In this document: positions 1 through 12,524 of the stretch, in pieces
Numbering within the stretch: position 1 is the stretch's first letter
Layout of the letters: each line of letters opens with the position of its first letter
From: Ichthyophthirius multifiliis
Lineage: Eukaryota > Ciliophora > Oligohymenophorea > Hymenostomatida
Reading direction: 5' to 3'
NCBI RefSeq assembly: GCF_000220395.1
Contig: NW_004085950.1
Location: forward strand, 1-56,619
Length of the DNA stretch: 56,619 nt
Notes under the pieces: generated by a model
The model's database searches: none
Seen by the model: the letters and a program-made list of their open reading frames with translations, nothing else
What the model was told of the DNA's origin: nothing
Translations under genes and position numbers: made by a program

Positions 1-1
1 T

Positions 2-33
<32 letters not shown>

Positions 34-414
34 TTATATATATATATATTAAATATCTTTTAATTTTATTTACATTTTTATATTTTATACTATTTTAATT
101 TGATTTTTACTTTTATTTATACATAATTTATTATCTAAGTTTTCTTAATATTATTTAAATGATATCCATTATATTTTTATTTATATATATATTATAATAT
201 AATTATGTATATTTATATATATATCATTTTTAATTAAGATTAATTTTTTTATCTTAGATTTTAGTTTTTTATTTTATTTTTTTATTATTTTTTTTTAATA
301 TCAAACTTTGGATTTTATTAATTATTTTTTTTATATTGTTTTAGTATTTCTTGCATTATTATATATTTTTACAAAATAAATTATTGAAAATTTAAATATT
401 AAATAAAACAAATA
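1..414. other. A/T-rich flank with TA microsatellite
   Basis: Left edge. The first 50 bp or so are an alternating TA tract, followed by A/T homopolymers without any codon structure I can support on either strand. It lies downstream of the 3' end of the potassium channel gene (stop complement at 415-417). No telomeric repeat is present. Confidence 0.6.
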
Positions 415-3400
415 TCATTATTATTTTGTTTTTAAACTTAGTAAATTTTAATCAATTTATATTTATTAATCGAAATCTAATTTATGAGAAGATTTATCAG
501 AATTATTATCCTCATTATTTTAATGAATTTATTAATATTTTTTTTTAGCAAAATTATTTAATTCTTCATTAAAAACACTTTTTATTTATACAGAAATTAA
601 TTCTTATCTTTTATTTATTTAATCATATAATTATTTATTTTATTCCTTAATTTATTGCAGTTTATCATGAATATTAGCTACTTATTATACGACCGCATTT
701 CTTTCTTTATCTTTTACAGTTTGTCTATTATTTATATTATTCATTTCTAAATCTTCGAATACGAAATTGCTTTCAAATTAGGAATTTGAACTTATTATTT
801 TAGTTTAGTTTTTTTAATTTTAAGTTATTCCTTCTTTTTTATTTTTCTAAAATTCAAATTTTTCTAAAGGTCCTCCCCATTCCATATCTTAGTTTTTAAA
901 AATAATTTTAACTTTTTAAAAAAATAATACAATTATTATCAGGAGCATTTTAAGCTAAAATAAAGCAACAATCTTTTGATGTCAAAATAGTTTCAGGTTC
1001 TGGATTAGTATGCACATAAGGTAATTTATTATCTTTACAACCTGGTAGCCTATATAATCCTATAATAACAATTTCTTATTTTCTAACTAAATATTGCAAT
1101 AAAGATTCGAAAGTTTTTCCCTTTTTTTTGTTGCTATATAAATATAAAATATTTAGTTTTTACAATAAAAGCCTAAGGAACTTTCATATGAAATAAATTA
1201 CTATTTTTTGTATAGAAGATCTCATGTAAATTATTTTTTTTACCATTTTTTTTAACTAAATAATTATTATTACTATCACCTAATAGAAGTAAATTTAATA
1301 CTTTAATTAAAGCCGGGTTATAAAATGCTTAACAAGACAAACTATCCATCATAGAAGATATATATATTTCTCCTGAAGCAAAAATAGGAGTCTATTTTTA
1401 TATAAAAAAAAATTAAAAACAATCATATCAATTTACATGAGAAAATCCATGTCTTTCATTAAAGCATAATCATTAGGTTCACTTAAAAGAAAAGCCAGAT
1501 TTTAAGGATTTATAAATTCGGTTACAATTTAAATATCTTTACGAATACGTTGCACTGCTTTATATTTAAAAATTGTTTTAGCATCTAACATGTCTTCTTA
1601 TTCTTTTGTCAACTCCATGCTTTTTTTCTTTTGCTCTTCATCTGAAAGGTTAATTCTATTACTTTCTGATTATATAGATTCACTCGATAATATCACAATT
1701 GTTGCTGCTTTTAATATATTAGCTCTGTAAAGGTCTTTTTCTGATAATGCAGAGCCTTTTACAAAATATATTTCGGAAAAAAAAGATATTTATGTCCAAG
1801 CTTTCTCTTTAGGCTCGATTTCGTTCAATATAACTATTGTAGGGTATTTCTGTAAATATTTAGCCCTTAGTGGAGTTATAAAATTTGAAAAATTATCAAT
1901 TAAACCACAAATTATTATATGATCGATTGCTAATATATTATTTTCTAATGATTAAAAAGTCACATCTTTTTATTTTTTAATTGTATAATATTTATTTAAA
2001 TTATATACCTTTCAAATTTATTTTTGATTTATTTACATAACATTTTTCACTGTTTTTATTCCATTCGCCTTAAAATATTATATTTTTAAAATGTTCTTGT
2101 CTAAAATTTATTGTTAAATCGTCTTTTTCATCTTGAGATTCTTCACTTTCTGTTTAACCGTTGATTTCTTCTTATTCATTACCTTTTTTAATTATATAAA
2201 TAATATATTAAAATCAATAAAAAATAATTATTAACATATTATTAAAGGAACTTCAGTACGAACTATATTGTTGCTATAAATATTTGGAGAAAAGCAATTT
2301 CCTTTTTCGTCATTGGTATTGAATTGATTTTTGCTTTTTTATAAATAATTTTATTCTAAGTCAATTTGATGGTTAATATGGTTATTTTCTTCCTAATTTA
2401 CCTAGGTTTAATAAGTTTTATCTGCAGTTTCCTTGTCTTCGACAATCATATATCTTTTAATTTTTTTTTTTTTTTACTATTTTACTAAAAAAATAAATAA
2501 ATTACCCAAACATTTCATAACCTTTAGGTAAAATTTAATTTCCAGGATTAAGAAATATAAGATTCCCTTCTTCAGTTGCAATTTCGACTCCAAACATAAT
2601 CGCCCTATATTATTTGTAAATACTTAAAGCTATAGAAGTGAAATATCTATTTTCATATTATTTACTTAAAGGCACTTTGTAAATTTCAAAACCTTATCCT
2701 TTCCAATAATCATCAAGCCATTAATATTCTAAATCTTTCAATGGTTATCCTGAAGAAGTTATTAAATTATTAATTACTGCAATGAGTCCAGGACAAAGAC
2801 AACTTTTGGCTAATAAACTCATTTTAAGTTCTTCAATACAAATAACTTAATCAGTTTAAGTATCTTAAAGGGATAAATAATAATGGGTTTTTCCTTATTG
2901 TCTTAAAAATTACATACAAAATCTAATATTAGTTTTTAAATATTTTTTCATCACCATAGCCCACAGAATTGTTTGAGAATCTTCCCAATGTGGATCTGAG
3001 CTTTATTTATTACATAAAAGAACTACTGCTTTGGCTTTTTCTAGTTGACATCTTTTTAAATCTTAATCATTTTAAGGATGGCCTTCTATATAAATAATAT
3101 TAGGATTGTTTAACATATTTTCTAATTAATTATCAGGAGGATTTGGAATTAATAATAAAGCATGTTTTACTTAAGTACCATGATCTTAATGAAATAATTC
3201 TGTGAAAAAATTCTCTGCAGCAGTTGCTGAAACTACTCCTGTAACTACTATATGCTAAACTGACTCTACGACCTATATTTGAATAAATTAAATATTTATG
3301 CAAGTATATATATTTTTTTTACTTTGTAGTTTCTTCGTGCATAATAACTTTTTTTACTGAGAAGAGTTATAAATTTGGAACCTTAGCTTGGTACTAATAT

Positions 3401-4159
3401 AATTGCAATCATAAGAAGTACTATAATGAGAATTCTTATTTCACTTTTTTCGAAGACATTTTCATATCCTAGTGTACTTATTGTTGTCATAACGAAATAT
3501 ATATGATAATGAAATTTTAAATTATAAACATTTGTTTATTTATAAGTTGAATTTTCACCTAAATTTGTTATATGTTAGGTGTATTCTATTGTTCCTGCAG
3601 ATAGGATAATTAAAGTGATTGCAGATAAGACTATATTGGCTAATTAGCGAACAATATCACTTTCTATATAAATTAAACATCTTTATAAACGCATAATTCT
3701 TAAATAATTGAATACTTTTACAAGTTTGTAATTATTATCTAAATAATCTGAATATATTGATTTATTTATATAATATAATTTATATATAAAAAAAGGAACT
3801 ATGCACATTAAATCAATTAAACTCTCACCACTAAAAAAATATTTTTTTCTATCTTTAGAACTAAATATTCTTAAAATCCACTCGCATAAAAAAAAAATTG
3901 TAAAAAATAAGTTGAATGATTGCCATATATTCGAATCAAATTATTCAGGTTCGTATGTTGCTAATATACATTATAATACTACTATTATTGAAAACAATGA
4001 ATTCAAAATATCTAATACTGAACTTATAATGTGATTCTCTTCCAGGATTTGGTTCAGCCTTTGACCGAATGTAGTTACATTTATGTTTTTTTAGAATATT
4101 ATTTCTTATTTTTTTAATTAACTTGTACTTTATTTTATATTAAACTATTCGAATTCCAT
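415..4159 (-). CDS. BK/Slo-like potassium channel alpha subunit
   Basis: Integral membrane K+ channel of the Slo (KCNMA) type. From the ATG at 4159 there is a short Q-rich N-terminus, then hydrophobic segments matching S1 (LNSLFSIIVVLQCILATYEP), S2, S3 and an S4-like stretch (LRIMRLQRCLIYIESDI). The pore reads FVMTTISTLGYEN, followed by S6. An RCK1 domain comes next (starts HIVVTGVVSATAAENFF; later AVVLLCNKQSSDPHWEDSQT, which matches the BK motif around ADPDAEDA). RCK2 begins HIIICGLIDNFSNFITPLRA and contains FVKGSALSEKDLYRANI. The C-terminus is charged and Q-rich. TAA/TAG read as Gln throughout; stop TGA at 415-417. About five short introns are seen, one ending at the VVESVQHIVV exon near 3280. 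The filter has TLGYE instead of GYGD. It is divergent from the flippase gene. Family call firm; calcium gating is inferred from the RCK domains. Confidence 0.85.
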
Positions 4160-4602
4160 TTTTATTTATTATATCTTTTTATATATAATATAATAATTTT
4201 TTGAATTTTTGAATTTTTTGCAATTTTTATTATTTATAAGAATAATTTTTTTAAAATGACATAATAAATATTAAGTATTTTATTTTCATTTTCAAATATA
4301 TGAAATAGTTAATTTTTATTAACTAATTTAACTAAGTATATAAAAATAATCTTTAGTTAAAATATAATGAATTTTGATTCTTCTAATATTTTTAGTTTAA
4401 TCACGAATTTAATTATTTTTTATATTATGAATATATTTTAAAACTTTAAAAAAACTAATATATTTAATAAATTAAAATAATTATAATTATTTAATTTAGC
4501 CAAGTGCTTATTTTTAATTTAATAACAAAAATTATATAAAAAAAATGCAATTATAAATTCAGTAACTTAATATTGACTAATAGAGTAATACTTTATTTGG
4601 TT
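4160..4602. promoter_or_regulatory. Shared upstream region of divergent channel and flippase genes
   Basis: A 443-bp A/T-rich spacer between the ATG of the minus-strand K+ channel and the ATG of the plus-strand P4-ATPase. Both promoters and 5' untranslated regions must lie here. I see no distinct motif beyond poly-A and poly-T runs. Confidence 0.5.
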
Positions 4603-7600
4603 ATGGTAAAATTAATATAATTAAATAAGAAAAAAATAAGCTTTTTTAAAAAAATAGATTATAAATATGAAAATACAGCTAACAATAGCAAATCATGTAA
4701 TCCATTCGCTAAAAACATATCAAAATATTTATTAAAGGATCGTAAAATAACAACAGGTTTACCTGATTATAATTTACCAAACAACAAAATTTATACGAAC
4801 AAATATACATTATTAAATTTCCTTCCAAAGAATTTTTTCGAATAATTTTCGAAAAGAGCTAATTTATATTTTTTATTTATTGGAATTATGTAAACAGTAC
4901 CATAAATATCGATTTCAAATGCTTTACCAGTAATATTTGTACCTTTAATTGTAATAGTAGTAATATCAGCAATGAAAGATTTTTTCGAAGATTATAAAAG
5001 AATGTAATCAGATAAAACAGAAAATAATATGAAAATTGAAGTTTATAATAAAGAAAAAAAAACTTTTGAATTTATGTCATGGTAAGAACTTCATCCCGGG
5101 CATATTATTAAGGTTAGAAGAGACAAATATTTACCAGCAGATACAGTTTTATTATTTTCTTCTGAATAAAAAGGTGTTTGTTATATTGAAACGAAAAATT
5201 TAGATGGTGAAACAAATTTAGATTTAAAATTTGCTGATTAAAGAATTCATAAACATATTAGAAGTGAAGAGAATTTGCATTAAGATTGCTTAATTATTAA
5301 TTATGAAAAACCTTCGCCTTTAATTTATATTTTTAATGGATATCTTACCGCTAAAAATAATGATAAAATACCCCTAGGACCTGATAATATAATTCTTAGA
5401 GGTTGTTCTTTAAAAAATACGGAATTTATTATTGGAGTTGTCGTTTACACAGGGTATTTTATTTCTTTTTATTATTATATTTTTTTTTATAAAATAAAAG
5501 TCATTAATCAAAAATTATGTACAACATTTTAACTGTAAAAAAGAAGAAAACAGCAGTTGAAAATCTTATGGAAAAATTTATTACTAAAATATTTTATATA
5601 TAATGCTTATTATGTCTATTGTGTTCAAGCTCTTATTTAATTTGGTATCATAACAATAGAAATTCTCTCAAATACTTATAAATTTTGGTTTCAGATGATA
5701 ATTATGAAGATTAACCTGTTTACAATTTTTTAATAAGATTTGGAAATTGGGTATTAATATTTACGTAAATAATTTTTATATATATAACAACATATATAAC
5801 CTCTAAAAAGAAATTTTGTTCCTATAAGTTTACTTGTAACTCTTGAAATGGTAAAATTTATATAAGGAATTACGATGTCTTAAGATGAAAAAATTTAATA
5901 TACATCTGTTTAATCTTCAAATTTAAATGAATAGTTAGGATAAATAAATCATATTTTTTGTGATAAAACCGGTACATTAACTTAAAATATAATGCAATTT
6001 AAATAGATTGCTGTTGGCTATACTATTTATGGGGAACAAAATTATGAGTTTTGTTCTCCTTTAAGCGATGAAGAAATAAATAAATATTATCCTAAAGTTA
6101 ATAATGTGGACTTTAGAGATAGACTATTTATGAATATTATAAAAAGTGAAGACTCACCTGAATATGAAAAAGTTATGTAATAGTTATTTTAATATAAAAA
6201 AATATATAAGAAATTTATAAATATAGACATATTTTATTTTTACTTGCTTCTTGCCATAGTGTATAGACAAATTTTTCTTCTGGGAATATTTTTTATACAG
6301 CTTCTTCTCCAGATGAATACGCTATTATAAATTTTGCAAAGTTTTCAGGAGTGGAGTTTATGGGAATTGATAATGAATAGAATATTTGTGTAAAATTTAA
6401 TTAAAAAGAATATAAATCAAAGCTTTTGCATAATTTTGAGTTTGATTCTACACGAAAAAGACAATCTATAATTATTAAAGATTTCAATGGAAAAGTTTAT
6501 TTTTTTTAATAAAAAAAAAAAAAATTTAATAAAAAATTTTTTTTTTTAGTATTTCTTATTTTGTAAAGGAGCAGATTCAGTAATATCAAATCTTAGAAGA
6601 AATGACACAGACGATACTTTGATAAATTGTTTGCATGAAAGATTAAGAAATTTTGGAGCATAAGGATTACGAACATTAATGCTTGCAGATAGAGAAATCG
6701 AAGAAAATTAGTATTTAGAATGGGTTTAGAAATATAATAATGCATAAAATACATTAGAAAATAAAGAAATAGAAATAGAAATGTTATAAAATGAATTAGA
6801 GATGAATTTAAATATTTTAGGAGCTACAGCTATAGAGGATAAATTATAATATGAAGTTCCAGAAACAATAGAAGCCTTGAAAAATAGTGGAATAAAGATT
6901 TGGGTATTAACTGGAGATAAAATTGAAACTGCAATAAATATAGCCTATGCATGTAATTTATTAGATGATTCTTTAGAAAAAGCAATAATTGATTCAGAGC
7001 ATGAAAACGAAGTTGTAAAGTTCTTGGAGGAAACATTAGAGAATTTCAAAAATATTGAAAAAAATTATAATAATAATTATGGAAACAAAAACTCTTTTTA
7101 AAAAACTTTAAATTGTGCACTTGTTATTTCAGGACATTCTTTAATACATATAACAAAACCTCACATTAAAATATTAGTAAACATATTTTTTTTATTTTTA
7201 AATAAATCAAAAAAAAGATACTTAATATTACCAAATATTGCAAATGTGTACTTTGTTGTAGAGTTTCACCTAAATAAAAATAAGAAGTAGTTACCACTAT
7301 AAGAGAAAATGATAAATCAGCTATAACTTTAGCTATTGGAGATGGAGCAAACGATGTTAATATGATAACTGCTTCACATGTTGGAATTGGAATTAAAGGA
7401 GTTGAGGGTAATTAGGCTGCTAGAGCAAGTGATTATTCGATTAATTAATTTAAAGATTTAAGAAGACTACTTTTTTATCATGGAAGAGAGTGCTATAGAA
7501 GAAATTCTTAATTAGTTTGTTATAATTTTTTTAAAAATATTTTATTGGTTTTACCTTAGTTTTGGTATTTTTAAATTTAAATTATATAAATTATATATTT

Positions 7601-8525
7601 TTTTAAATAAAGGTATGGATTTACTAATTGGTTTAGTGGTTAAACATTATATAATTCGTTTATTTATTAATTATTTAATATTTTTTTTTCTTCTTTACCT
7701 GTTATGGTATATGCAATTTATGATTAAGAATATCCCGATCATGTTTTAACTAAGAACAAGAAAAAAAATTACTATGAATAAGGATTGAAAAGTAAATAAA
7801 AAAAATAAGAAATTAATATAAATAAATATTTAAAAGATTAACTTTTTAATCCAAAAGTATTTTGGGTTTGGTTTGCTTCAGCATTTATTTAAGGAGGAGT
7901 TGTTGTTACCATATCTTTGTATTCTTTAGAATAAACTTTTGTTACTCCTGATGGACATTCATAATGGTTTTGGGCTAGTGGAACTATGATTTTCGGATTA
8001 ATTGTAGTTATTTCTAATATTAAAATTCTTATTATGTCTAATGAGCATTCTTTAGGTTCACTTGTTATTAATTTCGGATCTATGTTTTCTTATTTAATTA
8101 CTTGGGTAGTTATAAGTAATATTAATACTACTGAAATTTATAGAACTATAGGGTAAATGTTCCTTACAGTAAATTTTCATCTAGGAAATATTCTAGCTAT
8201 TACTGCTACATCGTTTTTTGATTGGGCTTTGTCTTTATATTAAAGTATTTTTTTTTTTTTTAAATTATTATAAATAATGAGTAAAGAATGGAATTATAAT
8301 AGTGTTACAGAAATTGAAAAAAGCTTACCTTTAAAATATGAAACTAATATTTAAGCCAAATAATATCTTCTTAAAGCACAAGCTTGCATTAATGTAAAAG
8401 CTAATAATAAATAAGGCTTTATTTTAAATTCAAGAAAAGGAAAAGGAAGCAAATATGGTAATACAGGATATGCTTTTAATCAAATAGAAAAGAAAAAGCA
8501 AATATAAAATTAATAGATGGTTTGA
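4603..8525 (+). CDS. P4-type ATPase, phospholipid-transporting (flippase)
   Basis: Membrane pump that moves phospholipids to the cytosolic leaflet. Eight exons joined across introns 5454-5500, 5765-5810, 6177-6226, 6495-6549, 7177-7217, 7565-7612 and 8245-8286 give 1,197 residues, typical of the family. Motifs in order: [20 protein letters not shown] near the N-terminus (the P4 signature), LDGETNLD (about residue 200, actuator), [19 protein letters not shown] (about 422, the phosphorylated Asp), [16 protein letters not shown] (about 589), [20 protein letters not shown] (about 703), [10 protein letters not shown] (about 832), then C-terminal membrane spans. The tail ends with a GYAF-type motif (TGYAFNQIE) also seen in other flippases. 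All exon phases close exactly and every family motif is intact, so this is a functional gene. In-frame TAA/TAG are Gln; the stop is TGA at 8523-8525. Confidence 0.95.
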
Positions 8526-9376
8526 ATCATAAATATACTTATTTTTTATTATTATTATTTTTATTCAATTTTTTATTTTGTTTGTATATATAAATGTATT
8601 TTATTTTTTTATAAAAAAAAGATTATTTAAATTAATCATATATAATCAAGTTTTCTTTCCGGATTTAAATATAATATCTCTTTTAAAAAATAAATAAAAG
8701 AGTTTTTATATTATGCTCAGTGTATATATATGATTTCGAGATCTTTTTTTTTAATTAAATTATTTTTATCAATAAAAATACTTGCATTGTTTTAATTAAT
8801 AAATAACAATAAAATGTTTTTTTATATAAATTTTTTATTATTCTTATTATTATGTCCAATACAACTTTATATATTAGTTTATAATAATTAGAATTTTAAT
8901 TTTTAAAATAAAACCTATAAAACCTATTGTTTTAATACTATTTATTTTTTAATATAGATGTTTTTGTTTTTATTTATAAGATAATCAAAATATTAAAAAA
9001 AAAAATATGTTATAAAATTAGCATTTTAAAATTTTATTAAAATTAGTTTGTTTATAAACATATTATTTTAAAATATTATTAATATATAACCATTAATTAA
9101 AAAACAATCATACACATTTTTAAATTAATTTTAAAAATATTTATTATTTTTTAATTATTAAATAAAGTTAAAATACCAAAAAATAAAAAAGTACTATAGC
9201 ATTAAATGTATTAGAAATATATAAATTATTTTACGTTAAAATTCAAAACAAATGAGTTAGAAATTAAATATTAGAATCACAGAATTCCATAATTACAAAT
9301 ACTTTATATATACACAATATCGTTTTTTTTAATACAAAGTATTTTAATATTCGTTAATTACTCTACTTTTATAGAA
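8526..9376. other. Intergenic A/T-rich spacer
   Basis: About 850 bp between the flippase stop and the start of the next gene. Homopolymers and short TA tracts only; no ORF with protein-like composition was found on either strand. Confidence 0.55.
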
Positions 9377-11437
9377 ATGAATTAAACAGTTTTAATTTCA
9401 GCATCAATATACGGTATATTAGTTATTGGATTCATATGTTCATTTTTCATATTTGGAAGATATTTATTATTTTTTCATTTATTCTGGAATATATTATTAT
9501 AAATAGGATAAATAGGTTTGAACTATTAATATTTTAATAAGAGTATATAAGCGGATAATTAAAAAAACCTATTAAATAACGAAAACTTAATAAAAATATT
9601 ATTAAGCCATGAAGTTTTATTTTATGTGTAAACATTTTCTATCGATTCTTGTAATTTTATATTAGATATATTGATAATAACATTAAATAGAACTATACTT
9701 GGTAGTTTTTTTGCTTAATACATAATTTTAGATACTAAATCAATTCTTATCTTTGTTTTTTTTCCAATTTCTGTAACAATAAATAGATATTTCCGTGAAA
9801 GAATTGAACGAATTAAATTTTTAGAAAATAACAAAAATAGTGAATGGGCAAATATTATAGACAATATGTTTACAAGTTCTTTGATTATGTCTAAATGGAA
9901 TTCTCGATTATGTACACTTGAGTTTGTTAAAACGAGCGGTTAAATAATTAATATATATTATTTTATTTATTAAAAAATAGGAAGTTTATAAAGTAAATTT
10001 AAAATTTAAACAAGTGAATAAATGAAAGAATTTTATAATAAAATTAAAATTGATATATCTAGTTGTTAAGTTTATATTTAATAGTATAATTTGCTTATCC
10101 ATAACAAAGATTTAACTCTAAAAGATTATTTGATCCGAAGATGTCTTTATTTCGATGAAATTCGACTTAAAAAAAAGAAAACAATGGAAACTTTAAGTAC
10201 AATTAACACTAATAATAATTAACCAAAAAGAAAAAGATGTAAATCAACTAATGAAAAAGGTTTCGAAAGTGAAATTATTGTTGGATATTATCACAATATA
10301 CTTGAAACTTCTTAATATAGTAAAATTTTTAGAATAAAAATCAATAATTTTTAACTAAATGACATTGTAACAGTAATTTGTATTGAAGACATATCTTATA
10401 AAGATGAAATAAAACAAAGTTATAGGCAAAAAAAGAGTTCAGATTGTCTTTTATTATCAACATTAAATCATTTAAGGGTAAACTTAGTTCCTATAATAGA
10501 AAATATAGAAAATTTAAGCCTATAAGTATAAGAAGAAAATTGTTAATAAAGAATTGATGAAAGTGTGGAAAAAGTAAAATATAATACTTATTTGCTAATG
10601 AATCATATATATACAATATTTGATTTTTTTGCCTTATAGGAAAAAAAAGGTATATAAATTAAAGAAAACATGTTTTCATTTAAAAAAACTATTTGGGACT
10701 TAGTTTCTATGTTTTAGACCTAATGCAAGTTAAAAGATATTCAATTCGCTCATAAAAATGAACTTAGAAAATTTAATAAAGCAAACTCCGATGAAAGGAG
10801 ACTTAAATAATTACTTATTATTATATTTTCAAATGTAATTAATTCAATTAAGTAAGGAAAAATAAGCTTCATTATAAGTTTAGAAAGTAATAATTAGTTA
10901 TCTCCGATTAATTCAACTTCAACTAAATGCAGCTAATAGTAAGCACATCCTAGTATAAAATTTGAAATTGATGTTTAAATTATTGAATTAGAAAATGCTT
11001 CTAATTAATAAGAAAATGCCAAAAATATAAAAAAATTATTTTTTGATGAGATAAGTAATAAAGTAATTGAAGAAACAGTAAAAACGTTAGGTCCTTATGC
11101 TATAAAGAGTGAGTATTTAAATTAAAATTGGTTTAAAATATATTTTAGTATATATTCGAATTTCGTTCATTTAAAAAAAGAAGAACGACTTCATTCGATG
11201 ATAAAACCTTAATAAGAAAGCAAAATTATTTAATATGATGAGATTTAGACTAAAAAATCACCTTTTTTTTAGTAAAGAAATGAAACTAATTAAGATTAGA
11301 TTATAAAAAAATATTCTGAAGAAATTACTAATTGTTCTCCCTTTTACAAGAAAAGCTATGATTTAGATAATTTTAAAATAGAAAGTTCTAATTAAAAAAT
11401 TTATTAAGATTAAAATTAAGAAATTAATTTGATTTGA
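9377..11437 (+). CDS. Membrane protein with degenerate histidine-kinase core
   Basis: Two exons (9377-9938 and 9981-11437; intron 9939-9980, 42 bp) encode 672 residues. The N-terminus has several hydrophobic spans, the first starting VLISASIYGILVIGFICSFF, followed by a cytosolic region. A DHp-like helix carries a candidate H-box histidine (LLLSTLNHLRVNLVPIIENI). Downstream comes an HATPase_c-like N-box (SDERRLKQLLIIIFSNVINS) resembling the usual DxxRLxQILxNLLSNAIKF. The ATP-lid G1 box (DxGxG) and G2 box (GLGL) are not recognisable: the equivalent places read IELENAS and VKTLGPYAIKS. The rest is Q/N/K-rich with no receiver domain. I infer descent from sensor histidine kinases with reduced or lost ATP binding. 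A divergent active kinase remains possible. Stop TGA at 11435-11437. Confidence 0.6.
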
Positions 11438-12524
11438 TTTCTTTTTTATCAAACGAAAATATTATTTATTTATAGAAAAATGTATTCTTTTTATTATTTG
11501 TTATATATATTTTTCATACATTTATCATTAAATTACAAATATTAAATTTATTTTTTAAAATATATGATTTTTATGAATAAAATTTAATCAATAAAAATTA
11601 TTATTTAAATATTTTAATAAACCAGGAGATATCAGAAAAATATTGTATATAAAAAATAAATAAATACAGGTTTTATTTTTATTTATTTTTCTTTACAATT
11701 ATGTCCTCGAGCAACTTATCACTTAAAAAAAAAAAATAGTAAAATGAAAAATTTTAATCAAATAATATAAAATAAAAATAAATAAAAAAAAATAAAACAA
11801 ATTAATTAATAAAATAGATAAAATAAGAGCTTATTTAAATTAACTAGATAGTGTATTAATAACAGATTAAAAAATTCAAAATTATATTATTATAAATAGT
11901 TAAATATATTATAATTAAAAATATATAATAAATAGATTTATGTATAATATTAAAATATGTTTATAAAGTTTAAAAAAAAACAAATTTAAAGAAAAAAAAA
12001 TATGGTTTGTACGTAAAATAAAGAATGTTATGAAATAATCATTTTTAAAAATAAATATGAATATAAATATAAAATAATAAATTTCTAAATAAAACTAAAA
12101 ACATATTACTTGAAATTGATAAAAAAAAATTAATAAATAATCAAAAATATTAAAAAAATAATGAATATTCATAAGAATTTTGATATAAAATGAAACTTTT
12201 ATTAAAAAAATTGTTAACTAATTAGATATAAATATTTAAATATATATTTTAAAGTATAATTAAATATATATTTTAATAAATATTATAATATATATTTATG
12301 GATTTATAAGTATAAATATATATATATATATATTATATATATATATATATATTATTATTCTGTATATTTTCTTAATTAATATTTATTTAATTAGAATATA
12401 AATAAACAACATAATATTTTTCTCTGTTATAAAAATTAAAATATAAAAAGAAAAAACGCAAAAAAATAAAATAAACTCTTTTTATTTCATTTATTTATTT
12501 TAATATTAAATGTATTTTTTTTTC
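11438..12524. other. Intergenic A/T-rich spacer with TA tract
   Basis: About 1.1 kb between convergent genes. An alternating TA tract lies near 12317-12350; the remainder is A/T homopolymer. No coding or RNA feature recognised. Confidence 0.55.

Noticed and set aside
1-60. Telomere at the left edge
   Set aside because: The sequence is a TA microsatellite and lacks the C4A2-type repeats of ciliate telomeres.
3801-4034. Plus-strand ORF opposite the K+ channel
   Set aside because: It is the antisense shadow of the S1-S3 region of the minus-strand Slo-like channel, whose translation is clearly conserved.
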